A stretch of DNA of 64,000 bases from Larkinella arboricola (GTDB lineage: Bacteria; Bacteroidota; Bacteroidia; Cytophagales; Spirosomataceae). Shown in pieces: positions 39,501 to 46,930 of this stretch. Under the pieces are notes generated by a model. That model did not search any database and was not told the origin of the DNA. It saw only the letters and a list, made by a program, of their open reading frames with translations. The stretch spans positions 62,001-126,000 of the forward strand of contig NZ_QLMC01000001.1 in NCBI RefSeq assembly GCF_003259745.1, given 5' to 3'. How positions within the stretch are numbered: the stretch's first letter is position 1; every line of letters begins with the position of its first letter. Position numbers and translations under genes: made by a program.

Positions 39501-39904
39501 AACCCCGCGAGGAGGACGAGCTAAATCTGAGCTATTATAACTCCAATACCACCTGGATTCAGATTGATCCGTTGCTGGCCTTGTTTGGCCTGACGCGTCA
39601 GGATTTGCAGGATGGTGACGAAGCCCGATTGGCGAAAGCCGTCCGGAGTGTAGCCCATCGCATTCCGACCTACGTCACCATTAAAGAGGTAAAATACCGT
39701 TGGGGACATGGTCAGGAAGATATTTATCCGGTCGCGCAGATCGAAAAACTGTGGAGCGATATGTCGGCGTTGACCGATGTGCCGTGCGGCTATATTGCCG
39801 TTCCGCGAACGCGCGGGCAGCAGTTGAAAGACCCGGCCCAACTTGATGCCTGGGTGATCGACGGCAGCAAAGAATATGTGGCTACGCTGGGTACGTTTTC
39901 GTAA
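36569..39904 (+). CDS. Fusion of fucokinase-like GHMP kinase region and UDPGP-type pyrophosphorylase
   Basis: 1111 residues. Residues 1-140 are helical and unassigned. Residues about 150-560 resemble the kinase half of fucokinase proteins: IPKGSRFAVSTNLLGS (312-327) at the ATP-loop position, GGSGGGWQDSGG (365-376) with the catalytic Asp373, and LGGMSGGGMGMFV (527-539) as motif 3. Residues about 735-1111 are a UDPGP/UAP-type nucleotidyltransferase: LSLAAGVGSRWTKGAGVIKA (740-759), HNIDTLGMD, RGGGLTRVNG and YYNSNTTWI. Kinase plus pyrophosphorylase would make an NDP-sugar directly from a free sugar. The ATP loop lacks the usual GLGTSS, so kinase activity is doubtful. Substrate unknown. Confidence 0.78.
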   Translation: MNVFIETITSTDPAKRNRSFYEISGRLSAKELLELLRELDEFRKTTPNLYDKVRAILFLYAGFRFFLMEAAATPSTGKIPYAGFEDLLARRFEQSIATLWQEIEKQGPNAALFSGLAESYHHLSFQILAGQVRKSVRSSKGNQWMFRVGHREEHPIRIHSALLKRPDGSLFYPVLHEQTSVRMDLTHSGWSDIFFLGMDYPEGARVINISIDLGVFGRDADIRPPLNCYVRVIPEPVLRLTSIDLNTTKDIDELDDLFNFGNDYLSLVKAGVIASGLIPPSFEGTNQSLPDILSRIVAPGMGIELVTKVNDIPKGSRFAVSTNLLGSIISLLMRATGQTQNLEGGLQESERRLVASRAILGEWIGGSGGGWQDSGGVWPGIKAIQGTFAQEGDPEFGVSRGTLLPRHRVLQGEAIHPEMGEKIMNSLVLMHGGMASNVGPILEMVTEKYLLRGEKEWNARQQTNQVFDNILAAIKEGNIRKLGANTARNWEGPIKTIIPWASTYFTEQIIAKAKAAFGEDYYGFLMLGGMSGGGMGMFVNPAGYEEYKMKVLDILRKTKAELSAALPFAMEPVVYNWSINHKGTWATLKEGTDALMPEQYYGIHVSELVRKDPASISYIRRAEMDVFTTYCEKNNLAYPLLRTIISNLFKVSDPTSQSNRSVENEKADRIKKENGFDYIQHEEIREDLQKGRIGLSRNRLPAETSIDDVQPGDLVQLAELTAATQTGEAAIRAGKVAVLSLAAGVGSRWTKGAGVIKALNPFVEIEGKHRSFLEIHLAKTRKVSETYGSPIPHVVATSYMTHEPIRRALDETGNFGYSGPTYLSPGRSIGQRYVPMERDLRFMWEEMPQETLDENKQKVRDAVRQTMIGWAKSKGEGSDYVDNIAAQRFSPLGHWYEVSNLLRNGTLAQLLAEHPQVETIVLHNIDTLGMDIDPAVVGHHLESGNMLTFEVVPRRIEDRGGGLTRVNGHLRLLEGLAQPREEDELNLSYYNSNTTWIQIDPLLALFGLTRQDLQDGDEARLAKAVRSVAHRIPTYVTIKEVKYRWGHGQEDIYPVAQIEKLWSDMSALTDVPCGYIAVPRTRGQQLKDPAQLDAWVIDGSKEYVATLGTFS

Positions 39905-39930
39905 CGGCTGGCCCGATGGTCTGATGCTCA

Positions 39931-40025
39931 AAAAGGGTTGAATGGATTTACGGTTAAAAAACGGTTAATAAGTAAGGACTTCGATAACTATTTAACCACT
40001 TTAATCCTTTAACCATCAAACCATT
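39931..40025 (+). repeat. Imperfect inverted repeat before gpmI
   Basis: Two CGGTTAA units (39951-39957, 39962-39968) face two TTTAACC units (39991-39997, 40008-40014), with poorer pairing outside them. It fills most of the gap between the fusion gene and gpmI and looks like an eroded member of the intergenic hairpin class. Confidence 0.45.
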
Positions 40026-40072
40026 CCTTTAAAAACAGTGGCTTTTTGCTACTAATATTGTTAATTCAAAGT

Positions 40073-41608
40073 ATGAATAAGAAAGTTATTTTGATGATTC
40101 TGGACGGCTGGGGAATTGCCGGAAAGGTCGCTGTATCGGCAATCGATGCCGCCAAAACGCCGTTTATCGATTCGTTGTATACCAAATATTCACACAGTCA
40201 GCTTCAGGCTTCGGGTCTGGCCGTTGGTTTGCCGGCGGGTCAGATGGGGAATTCCGAGGTGGGTCACATGAACCTGGGTGCGGGGCGAATTGTGTATCAG
40301 GATCTGGTCAAGGTTAATAAAGCCGTTGAAGAACACACGCTGGACCACGAGCCGGTTCTGGTGGATGCCCTGAATTATGCCAAAATCAATGGCAAGAAAG
40401 TTCATTTCATCGGGCTGGTTTCCGACGGGGGCGTTCATGCGCATATCGAGCACCTGAAAGGACTTTGCTCCATTGCCCATAAGCAGGGCCTGACCGACGT
40501 GTTTATCCATGCGTTTACGGACGGACGCGATACCGACCCCAAAAGCGGCTACGGTTATCTGGCCGATCTGGAAAACCACCTGAAAACTACCACGGGGCAG
40601 ATTGCCACGGTAATTGGCCGGTATTACGCCATGGACCGCGATAACCGCTGGGAGCGTGTCAAACTGGCCTATGATGCTATGGTTAAGGGTGTTGGACAGG
40701 TATCCTGCACATCGGACCAGATTCTGGCGTCGGTGCAAAAGTCGTACGACGAGGATGTAACGGATGAGTTCATCAAACCGATTATTGTCACAAATCCCGA
40801 CGGATTACCGCTGGCCACCATTCAGGACGGCGACGTCGTGCTGTGCTTCAACTTCCGGACTGACCGGGGCCGCGAAATCACCCTGGCGCTCAGCCAGCGG
40901 GATTATCCGGAACAGGATATGAAGAAACTGAACCTGTACTACGTTACGATGACCAATTACGACAACGATTTTGTGGGTGTCAAGGTCATTTACGACAAAG
41001 ACAACCTGATGCAAACGCTCGGTGAAGTCGTGTCAAAAGCGGGTAGAAAACAGATTCGGATTGCCGAAACCGAGAAATATCCGCACGTGACGTTCTTCTT
41101 TTCCGGCGGTCGTGAAGAGGTGTTCGAGGGTGAAAGCCGTCTGCTGTGCCCGTCGCCGAAAGTGGCCACCTACGACCTGAAACCGGAGATGAGCGCGTTC
41201 GGCATCCGCGATTCCATCATCCCGGAACTGGAGCGCGAGGAGGTGGATTTTGTTTGTCTTAACTTTGCCAACACCGATATGGTGGGCCATACGGGTGTCT
41301 TTTCCGCGGTTATCAAAGCTGCCGAAACCGTTGATCAGTGTGCGCAGGCGGTTATCACAACGGCTCTGGCCCACGGTTACTCGACCCTGGTCATTGCCGA
41401 CCACGGGAATGCCGATTATATGATCAACGAGGATGGATCGCCTAACACCGCCCACACGACCAACCCGGTTCCGTGCATTCTGGTGGACGATACCTACCAT
41501 CCGAAACTGAACAACGGTGTTCTGGCAGACATTGCCCCGACGATTCTGCAATTGATGGGCATCGAACAACCCGCTGTTATGACAGGCCACAGTTTGATTG
41601 CCGGATAG
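40073..41608 (+). CDS. gpmI: 2,3-bisphosphoglycerate-independent phosphoglycerate mutase
   Basis: 511 residues from the ATG at 40073 (MNKKVILMILDGWG). Alkaline-phosphatase-like fold: metal Asp11 in ILDGWG, phosphoserine Ser61 in MGNSEVGHMNLGAGR, then DGRDTDPKSG, YYAMDRDNRWERVKLAY, NFRTDRGREIT, FANTDMVGHTG and IADHGNADYM carrying the remaining ligands. Interconverts 3- and 2-phosphoglycerate. The longer frame from 40046 adds nine residues before the conserved start and is rejected. Confidence 0.97.
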   Translation: MNKKVILMILDGWGIAGKVAVSAIDAAKTPFIDSLYTKYSHSQLQASGLAVGLPAGQMGNSEVGHMNLGAGRIVYQDLVKVNKAVEEHTLDHEPVLVDALNYAKINGKKVHFIGLVSDGGVHAHIEHLKGLCSIAHKQGLTDVFIHAFTDGRDTDPKSGYGYLADLENHLKTTTGQIATVIGRYYAMDRDNRWERVKLAYDAMVKGVGQVSCTSDQILASVQKSYDEDVTDEFIKPIIVTNPDGLPLATIQDGDVVLCFNFRTDRGREITLALSQRDYPEQDMKKLNLYYVTMTNYDNDFVGVKVIYDKDNLMQTLGEVVSKAGRKQIRIAETEKYPHVTFFFSGGREEVFEGESRLLCPSPKVATYDLKPEMSAFGIRDSIIPELEREEVDFVCLNFANTDMVGHTGVFSAVIKAAETVDQCAQAVITTALAHGYSTLVIADHGNADYMINEDGSPNTAHTTNPVPCILVDDTYHPKLNNGVLADIAPTILQLMGIEQPAVMTGHSLIAG

Positions 41609-41618
41609 ACATTAGATA

Positions 41619-41667
41619 AAAGACAAGAGACCCTAGAACTCGAAAAGGTGTTTTATCTCTTGCCTTT
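41619..41667 (+). repeat. Inverted repeat after gpmI
   Basis: Arms 41619-41630 and 41656-41667, 11 of 12 pairs, starting ten bases after the gpmI stop. No T run; a separate classical terminator follows at 41721. Confidence 0.6.
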
Positions 41668-41720
41668 CAAATAAACTTTTCGGCGCAGCTTGGTGTTCGC
41701 CAACTGAGGACTTCTTTACT

Positions 41721-41751
41721 CCCCTGATTGAAAAGTCAGGGGTTATTTTTT
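41721..41751 (+). terminator. Terminator between gpmI and the lipoprotein gene
   Basis: CCCCTGA/TCAGGGG stem (41721-41727 with 41736-41742), eight-base loop, followed by TTATTTTTT. Ends eight bases before the next ATG. Confidence 0.8.
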
Positions 41752-41758
41752 ATCCACG

Positions 41759-42304
41759 ATGAAATACCGTTACGCCCTTGTTCTGCTTCTGGGATTGACT
41801 GCCTGTACAAATCCCGCCAAAGAAGCGCCCGCCGGAACATACTACGATCTGAAGACGTATATAGAAAAGCAAATCAGTGAGTTGCAAAAACAGAAACCGA
41901 CCGTGGTAAAGCGGGCCGGTTTTGGGGAAGAAGAGGAACAGCAGACGACGAAGGATATTGACTGGAGCCGCGAACTGGATTTATTTCTACAGGCTGATAT
42001 CAACAAACAGGCGTATCAGACCAGCTACCAGAAAAGCCGTCCGGATTCGTTAACGTATGAATACACGCTGAAATCGACTGAAAGATTGCCGGTGCGGTTT
42101 CTGCGCATTGAACTGGATTCAGTCACCCACCAGCCCCGGCGGATCAAAGCCACCTTGCGCACCAAAAACTCGCTCTACGAATCAGAACGGAACGTCTGGC
42201 TGGAAACCGAGAAAGGCCGCATTAAGCAGTATCACATCGACGGTTTTCAACAACTGGCTTGGCTGGATGCCAAACCGTTCTCAGTCGAAGGAAATATAAA
42301 ATGA
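41759..42304 (+). CDS. Lipoprotein of unknown function
   Basis: 181 residues. Signal peptide with lipobox LGLTAC, Cys at residue 16, so it is membrane-anchored. The rest is polar: a helical stretch (TYYDLKTYIEKQISELQKQK), an acidic run (GFGEEEEQQ) and beta-rich C-terminal half (YEYTLKSTERLPVRFLRIEL). No family recognised. Its stop codon lies inside the first arm of a 25-base inverted repeat. Convergent with the TPM gene. Confidence 0.75.
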   Translation: MKYRYALVLLLGLTACTNPAKEAPAGTYYDLKTYIEKQISELQKQKPTVVKRAGFGEEEEQQTTKDIDWSRELDLFLQADINKQAYQTSYQKSRPDSLTYEYTLKSTERLPVRFLRIELDSVTHQPRRIKATLRTKNSLYESERNVWLETEKGRIKQYHIDGFQQLAWLDAKPFSVEGNIK

Positions 42305-42364
42305 GTGATGAGTTAAGAATTAAGAGTGATGCGTTAAAAACTCTTAATTCTTAACTCATCACTC
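42303..42364. repeat. Perfect 25-base inverted repeat at the end of the lipoprotein gene
   Basis: Arms 42303-42327 and 42340-42364 are exact reverse complements with a 12-base loop. It overlaps the upstream stop codon and ends eight bases before the stop of the convergent gene at 42372, so it could block transcription from both sides. Its first 18 bases recur at 43625-43642. Confidence 0.9.
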
Positions 42365-42371
42365 TTAATTC

Positions 42372-43178
42372 CTAATAGTCTCCGCCAGCGCCACCTCCGC
42401 CGAAGTTGCCGCCCCCGAAGCCGCCGAAACTGCTGCCTCCGCCACCCCCCCAGTTACCGGACGAGCCGCCCCAGCCGGAAAAGGTGGAAGTTGGAAAGGG
42501 CACCGGGAAGAAGCCGCCACCGCGGTTACGATTATTGCGTCCCCCGCCACCCCGGTTTCGACTGATCCAGATGAAGATGATAAAGGCAATGAAAATAACC
42601 AGAAAGAAGGCAATTCCTCCTCCACCTCCATCACCGTCGGAGGCTTCGGCCTGGTATTCACCGTTGGCCCGCCGGATGATTTCATCAGTTGCCTGATCAA
42701 GACCGGCATACCACTGCTCACTTTTAAAATTTGGGATAATAATCTGACTGACAATCCGCTTGGTAATAGCATCCGGAATAGCACCTTCCAGGCCGTAACC
42801 CGTCGCAATAAAAACTTTGCGGGTGGAAGGTACCCAGGTTAATACCAGACCGTTATCTTTTCCCTGCTGACCAACGCCCCATTTCCGACCCACCTGAAAG
42901 CTAAAGTCGCCGATCGGGTAGGGGTCGGTTGTTTTAACAATCAGAATGACGATTTGGGTGGAGGTGGAATCGTTGTAACGCCGTAATTTTTCTTCCAGTC
43001 GGGCGCGCTCATCGGGTTGCAGAATCCCCACAAAATCGTTGACCAGCCGTGGGGGATTAGGCCGGTCTGGAATCACATCGTTTTGCCCATACGCCCGAAC
43101 GGATGCAACGATCAGCAAAAGAATCGCAGCCAGTCGGACGGGTAAAGCAAAACGATATAAGAAAAAGCGAAGCGTCAT
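42372..43178 (-). CDS. TPM-domain membrane protein (YgcG-like) with Gly-rich tail
   Basis: 268 residues. Signal peptide (to about residue 30, VRAYGQ), a TPM domain at 35-160 (RLVNDFVGILQPDERARLEE, STQIVILIVKTTDPYPIGDF, GLVLTWVPSTRKVFIATGYG), one helix at about 205-225 and a tail of Gly, Ser, Arg and Phe (FGGFGGGNFGGGGAGG). Of the family linked to photosystem repair in plants and to LemA in bacteria; the biochemical role is not settled. The start touches the stop of the next TPM gene, forming a lemA-TPM-TPM operon. Confidence 0.88.
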   Translation of the reverse strand: MTLRFFLYRFALPVRLAAILLLIVASVRAYGQNDVIPDRPNPPRLVNDFVGILQPDERARLEEKLRRYNDSTSTQIVILIVKTTDPYPIGDFSFQVGRKWGVGQQGKDNGLVLTWVPSTRKVFIATGYGLEGAIPDAITKRIVSQIIIPNFKSEQWYAGLDQATDEIIRRANGEYQAEASDGDGGGGGIAFFLVIFIAFIIFIWISRNRGGGGRNNRNRGGGFFPVPFPTSTFSGWGGSSGNWGGGGGSSFGGFGGGNFGGGGAGGDY

Positions 43179-43613
43179 TTAGTGTGAAATTTCGTCGGAA
43201 AGCTCGTTGGAATCATTCTCCAACCGCGGAAAATACTGGCGCAACTGCTGGCCTGCGCGCTCAATTCCCAGGCAGAAACCGTCGGTAAACCGGCCCTGGC
43301 GAAAATTGTCACGCATGATATTTTTGGTAGTTTCCCAGAAATCCTTCGGGACAACCTTGTCAATGCCTTCATCGCCCAGGATAGCAAACTTTCGATCGTC
43401 GGTGGCCAGGTAAAACAGCACGCCGTTGCGTTGAGCGGTCTGTTCCATACCCAGTTGCCGGAATACCTGCACCGCGCGGTCCATCACATTGGGCTCCGGA
43501 CACAGTAATTCAAGATGAACCCGAACTTCGCCCGATGTTTCCATTTCGGCAGCCCGAATAGCCTGAATGATCTGCTGCTGTTCCTCAGCGGTGAAAAGAT
43601 TGATGGCAGACAT
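43179..43613 (-). CDS. Second, shorter TPM-domain protein
   Basis: 144 residues without signal peptide or membrane helix: ALFTAEEQQQIIQAIRAAEM, SGEVRVHLELLCPEPNVMDR, GVLFYLATDDRKFAILGDEG and IDKVVPKDFWE mark the TPM fold. Probably a cytoplasmic or loosely bound partner of the longer TPM protein, directly adjacent to it. The gap to lemA is filled by an inverted repeat. Confidence 0.87.
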   Translation of the reverse strand: MSAINLFTAEEQQQIIQAIRAAEMETSGEVRVHLELLCPEPNVMDRAVQVFRQLGMEQTAQRNGVLFYLATDDRKFAILGDEGIDKVVPKDFWETTKNIMRDNFRQGRFTDGFCLGIERAGQQLRQYFPRLENDSNELSDEISH

Positions 43614-43631
43614 GAATCCGTGATGAGTGAT

Positions 43632-43695
43632 GAGTTAAGAATGAAGAGTTGGCTGACGCGTGATAATCAGCAGAGCAACTCCTCACTCTTCACTT
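43632..43695. repeat. Inverted repeat between lemA and the TPM gene
   Basis: Arms 43632-43651 and 43676-43695 pair over about 20 positions with three mismatches; an inner GCTGA/TCAGC stem extends it. Bases 43625-43642 are identical to the core of the repeat at 42303, and 43632-43650 are identical to 52356-52374. It ends six bases from the lemA stop. Confidence 0.8.
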
Positions 43696-43700
43696 TTACG

Positions 43701-44282
43701 TTAGAATTGAACAGTTGGGGCGTTTTGGGCGGCTTGCGAAGCTTCAAAGAAACCTTTGGGCGAGAAGCCGAAAATACCCGCGAAAATATTGGCCGGGAAC
43801 GTGCGGACGGAGACGTTATAGTCTTTAACGGCCGCGTTAAAATCATTCCGGGCAACGCTAATGCGGTTTTCTGTCCCTTCCAGTTGAGCCTGTAGTTCCG
43901 AGAAGTTCTGCGTAGCTCTTAACTGCGGATAATTCTCGGATACAGCCAACAGACGCGACAGCGTACCGCTTAACTGATCCTGTGCCTGCTGGAAGCGCTG
44001 AACGTTTTCGGGGGTCAGCTGATCGGCGTTCAGTTGAACACTGGTGGCTTTGGAACGGGCTTCCATAACGGCCGTCAGGGTGCTTTTTTCAAAATTAGCA
44101 GCTCCTTTAACGGTGTTGACCAGGTTTGGAACCAGATCGGCCCGGCGTTGGTACTGCGTTTGGACCTGCGCCCACTTTTCGCCTACATTCGCATCTTTAC
44201 CGACAATACCGTTATACGTACTGCATCCAAAGAAACCAAAAATCAGGGCTATAACGATGACAATGATAAGACCTTTTGACAT
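43701..44282 (-). CDS. lemA: LemA family protein
   Basis: 193 residues. One N-terminal helix (GLIIVIVIALIFGFFGCSTY) followed by a four-helix domain with the signature VGEKWAQVQTQYQRRADLVP and LVNTVKGAANFEKSTLTAV, later NDFNAAVKDYNVSVRTFPAN. A Cys at residue 20 could be lipidated. LemA and TPM proteins co-occur widely; the shared function is unknown. First gene of this minus-strand operon. Confidence 0.93.
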   Translation of the reverse strand: MSKGLIIVIVIALIFGFFGCSTYNGIVGKDANVGEKWAQVQTQYQRRADLVPNLVNTVKGAANFEKSTLTAVMEARSKATSVQLNADQLTPENVQRFQQAQDQLSGTLSRLLAVSENYPQLRATQNFSELQAQLEGTENRISVARNDFNAAVKDYNVSVRTFPANIFAGIFGFSPKGFFEASQAAQNAPTVQF

Positions 44283-44510
44283 GGTGTTATTCTATTAATT
44301 TGTTAGGCAAAGCTCGTTAAAATTGGCTCGAAACCATAAAAATTTACAGGATCGGATACTTTTGACCGTAACCTGCGCGCCCGGCCGGATGACCGGAAAG
44401 ACGCAGATTATGATAAGCAACCCGTTTAAATAACTGATTTTGGCTAATAATTGATTGAGAAAATAGTAAAATCCTACTGTAAACCGTTATTTCGGGCAAA
44501 CCGTATTACC

Positions 44511-45299
44511 ATGAATCTTTCGCTAACTGGAAAAACGGCCATTGTCTGCGGCAGTACGCAGGGCATTGGCTACGCTTCGGCGGTTGAACTGGCCCTACTG
44601 GGCGCTAACGTTACCCTACTGGCCCGCGATGAGGAAAAACTGCGGAACGCCGTAAACTCGCTGGACACTCAGCAGGGACAGAAACATCAATACCGGGTTG
44701 CCGATTTTGCCAATCCGGAAGAAGTAAAAACCGTCATTGATGCCTATCTGGCTGATTTTCCCGATGTTCATATTCTGATCAACAATACCGGCGGACCGGC
44801 GGGCGGGCCATTAATCGAAGCCCGGCTGGATGAGTTTACGAAGACTTTTGCCGCCCACCTGTTAAACAACCAGCAGTTAACGCAGGCCGTTGTGCCGTCG
44901 ATGAAACGGTTAGGGTACGGTCGTATCGTCAACATAATCTCAACATCCATCAAGCAGCCGATTGTCGGGCTGGGTGTATCCAACACGATTCGGGGTGCGG
45001 TGGGGCAGTGGGCCAAAACCCTGTCACTGGAAATTGCCGAGTATGGCATTACGATCAACAACGTGCTGCCGGGTTATACCAGAACGGCGCGGCTGGAGGC
45101 CATCCTGAACAAGCGGATGAGCGAACAGGGAAAATCGCGGGAGGAAGTGGAAGCGCAGATGCAGGCTGACATTCCAAGCAAGCGATTTGTGGAGCCCGAA
45201 GAAGTTGGAGCGGCCGTGGCGTTTCTGTGTACACCTGCAGCGGCTTCGATCAACGGAATCAATGTGCCGGTTGATGGCGGCAAAACCGGAAGTCTGTAA
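44511..45299 (+). CDS. Short-chain dehydrogenase/reductase, atypical active site
   Basis: 262 residues from the ATG at 44511 (MNLSLTGKTAIVCGSTQGIG). NAD(P)-binding GxxxGxG form GSTQGIG at about 15-21, NNTG near 90, and C-terminal PVDGGKTGSL. The catalytic YxxxK is not there: the expected position reads GLGVSNTIRGAVGQWAKTLS, with Asn-Thr-Ile-Arg after the Ser of NIISTS. This matches an SDR subgroup resembling 3-oxoacyl-ACP reductases in which the Tyr is replaced. Whether it still reduces a substrate is open. Lone gene, divergent from lemA and convergent with the DUF4129 gene. Confidence 0.88.
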   Translation: MNLSLTGKTAIVCGSTQGIGYASAVELALLGANVTLLARDEEKLRNAVNSLDTQQGQKHQYRVADFANPEEVKTVIDAYLADFPDVHILINNTGGPAGGPLIEARLDEFTKTFAAHLLNNQQLTQAVVPSMKRLGYGRIVNIISTSIKQPIVGLGVSNTIRGAVGQWAKTLSLEIAEYGITINNVLPGYTRTARLEAILNKRMSEQGKSREEVEAQMQADIPSKRFVEPEEVGAAVAFLCTPAAASINGINVPVDGGKTGSL

Positions 45300-45303
45300 G
45301 CAA

Positions 45304-46053
45304 TTACCGATTAAAGCGCACGAACGATTCCTGCAACGGTTTAAACCGTTCCTCAGTGATCGGAAAATCGCCGTACCAGATGTATTCAAACTGCGTCGTC
45401 AGGGTTTCAAACTCCGGTTGCAGGGGCGACTGCGCCAGGTCGTAGACGTAGCTGCGGTTGGTTTTATCGGGTTTCCAGTCGATCAGGTTGCGGTTGCTCA
45501 GGTGTTTGAGCGTTTGTAAATAAAGCAGCCGGACCGCCAGCCGGTAATTTCGCTGCTGGATGGCCGTATCAATTTGCTGATCAAAGTCGATTTCGTGAAT
45601 GTTTTCCGTAACGGCTTCGTAGTTCAGATCAACGTTCTGCGCTTTTTTGCTAAAGACAAAGCCCAGCACTTCGGCTTTGACCAGTAGCCAGATGGCTCCG
45701 CCCGCGATGGCAGCCAGAAAAACATATTGCCAGAAGTTTTCGTAGGCCCTGCTGTTTAAAAAAGCACCCACCTTCTGCCAGAACCAGGCCCAGAATTTCG
45801 ACCATAAACTGCTGGTGGGCTTAAAATCCTGCCCGTATTGATACGCCCGGTCGCTGCGGTACTCGTCGATCCGGTCGGCTGCGGGTCGCCGGACCTGTAT
45901 CGCACTGCGGTCGTCGGGCGCGGGCTGCGCCTGTGCCGTGTCTTTGGGCTGAGGTATCGGAAGCTGGGCAACGGCTGAAAAGCCGGTGAGCGTTAGCAGG
46001 AGTAGCCACCCAAACAGCCGGAGTTTAGCCGTACACTTAATAATCACCTTCAT
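45304..46053 (-). CDS. DUF4129-domain membrane protein
   Basis: 249 residues from the ATG at 46053 (MKVIIKCTAKLRLFGWLLLL), which gives a proper signal peptide; the frame extends 13 codons further up. Pro/Gln-rich periplasmic stretch, membrane helix at about residues 115-135 (YVFLAAIAGGAIWLLVKAEV), then the cytoplasmic DUF4129 domain (AVRLLYLQTLKHLSNRNLID, FEYIWYGDFPITEERFKPL). Third gene of the SpoIIM-membrane-DUF4129 operon, overlapping the second by 17 bases. Such genes usually travel with MoxR and DUF58 proteins, which are not here. Confidence 0.85.
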   Translation of the reverse strand: MKVIIKCTAKLRLFGWLLLLTLTGFSAVAQLPIPQPKDTAQAQPAPDDRSAIQVRRPAADRIDEYRSDRAYQYGQDFKPTSSLWSKFWAWFWQKVGAFLNSRAYENFWQYVFLAAIAGGAIWLLVKAEVLGFVFSKKAQNVDLNYEAVTENIHEIDFDQQIDTAIQQRNYRLAVRLLYLQTLKHLSNRNLIDWKPDKTNRSYVYDLAQSPLQPEFETLTTQFEYIWYGDFPITEERFKPLQESFVRFNR

Positions 46054-46918
46054 CGGTTGAGCGGGGAATAGGCGGGGGCGTAGACGAACCAATGTTGTCG
46101 ATAGCGGTCAGAATGCTGCGGCCCTCCCGGATTTCAATCAGGTTAAAGTACTGAAAAGCAATGCCGAGCGCAATGAGAGCCGAAACCAGCACACTACCGA
46201 CCGTGCTGAGAATACTGGTCAGAATGGCGACGTAAATCGGCATATCGGGCGCTATTTTCAGCGAAATCATCATGCCCACGGCGGCTGCCGGTACATTAAA
46301 CACGAAACCGAGAAGATAGGCAATCAAACTAATGACAATGATTAGCCCGAACGTCGACCACCATTTATCCCGGATCAGTTCGAAACAACGACCCATGAAC
46401 GTACCGGCCGAAGCGCCTTCAAAGACGACTACCGCCAGCGCCAGCGAAAAAACGACGCCTATGTAAATGCCCGGAATGATAAAGAAGAACGTTGCCGCGA
46501 TCACCAGTATGCTAACCATCACCCAGGTGGCTACGGCCCGTCCCAACGCCGATTGAACTTCGGCCCAAACCGCTTCAACGGTGACAGGTTCGCCCTGGTT
46601 GCGGTCGTATACCTTCAAATGGCCATACACCGTCAGATTGACCAGCAACGGTATGAGTAATGCAAAGATAACCGTTACGATGTAATAGGGGCTGGATAGC
46701 TGTTGGGCCATCCAGTCGCTCACATTATAACCCGGGCCGATGGTAGGGCGGGTTGTCAGCATGGACGCCGAGGACACGCCCGACGCAATACCGGCAATGA
46801 GGGCAGGAGCACCAGCAATGTACAGCAAAGCCATTCCCAGACTCCGGATTTGCTTGACGGCATACTGGATGGTGGCATTGATTTTCTCGCCAAAGTCGCG
46901 CTGTTGGTATAAATTCAT
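46037..46918 (-). CDS. Multi-pass membrane protein of the SpoIIM/DUF4129 operon
   Basis: 293 residues, about six membrane helices in pairs (LLYIAGAPALIAGIASGVSS, YYIVTVIFALLIPLLVNLTV, ATWVMVSILVIAATFFFIIP, FGLIIVISLIAYLLGFVF, SILSTVGSVLVSALIALGIA), cytoplasmic tail rich in Pro. The motif IPGIYIGVVFSLALAVVVFE resembles membrane domains of glycerophosphodiester phosphodiesterase-type proteins. Function unknown; position says it works with the SpoIIM and DUF4129 proteins. Confidence 0.8.
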   Translation of the reverse strand: MNLYQQRDFGEKINATIQYAVKQIRSLGMALLYIAGAPALIAGIASGVSSASMLTTRPTIGPGYNVSDWMAQQLSSPYYIVTVIFALLIPLLVNLTVYGHLKVYDRNQGEPVTVEAVWAEVQSALGRAVATWVMVSILVIAATFFFIIPGIYIGVVFSLALAVVVFEGASAGTFMGRCFELIRDKWWSTFGLIIVISLIAYLLGFVFNVPAAAVGMMISLKIAPDMPIYVAILTSILSTVGSVLVSALIALGIAFQYFNLIEIREGRSILTAIDNIGSSTPPPIPRSTDEGDY

Positions 46919-46930
46919 AAAGAGAGCAAG

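Noticed and set aside
43515-43895. Plus-strand frame across the lemA-TPM gap
   Set aside because: It reads through the inverted repeat and the antisense of lemA; no start context or family likeness.
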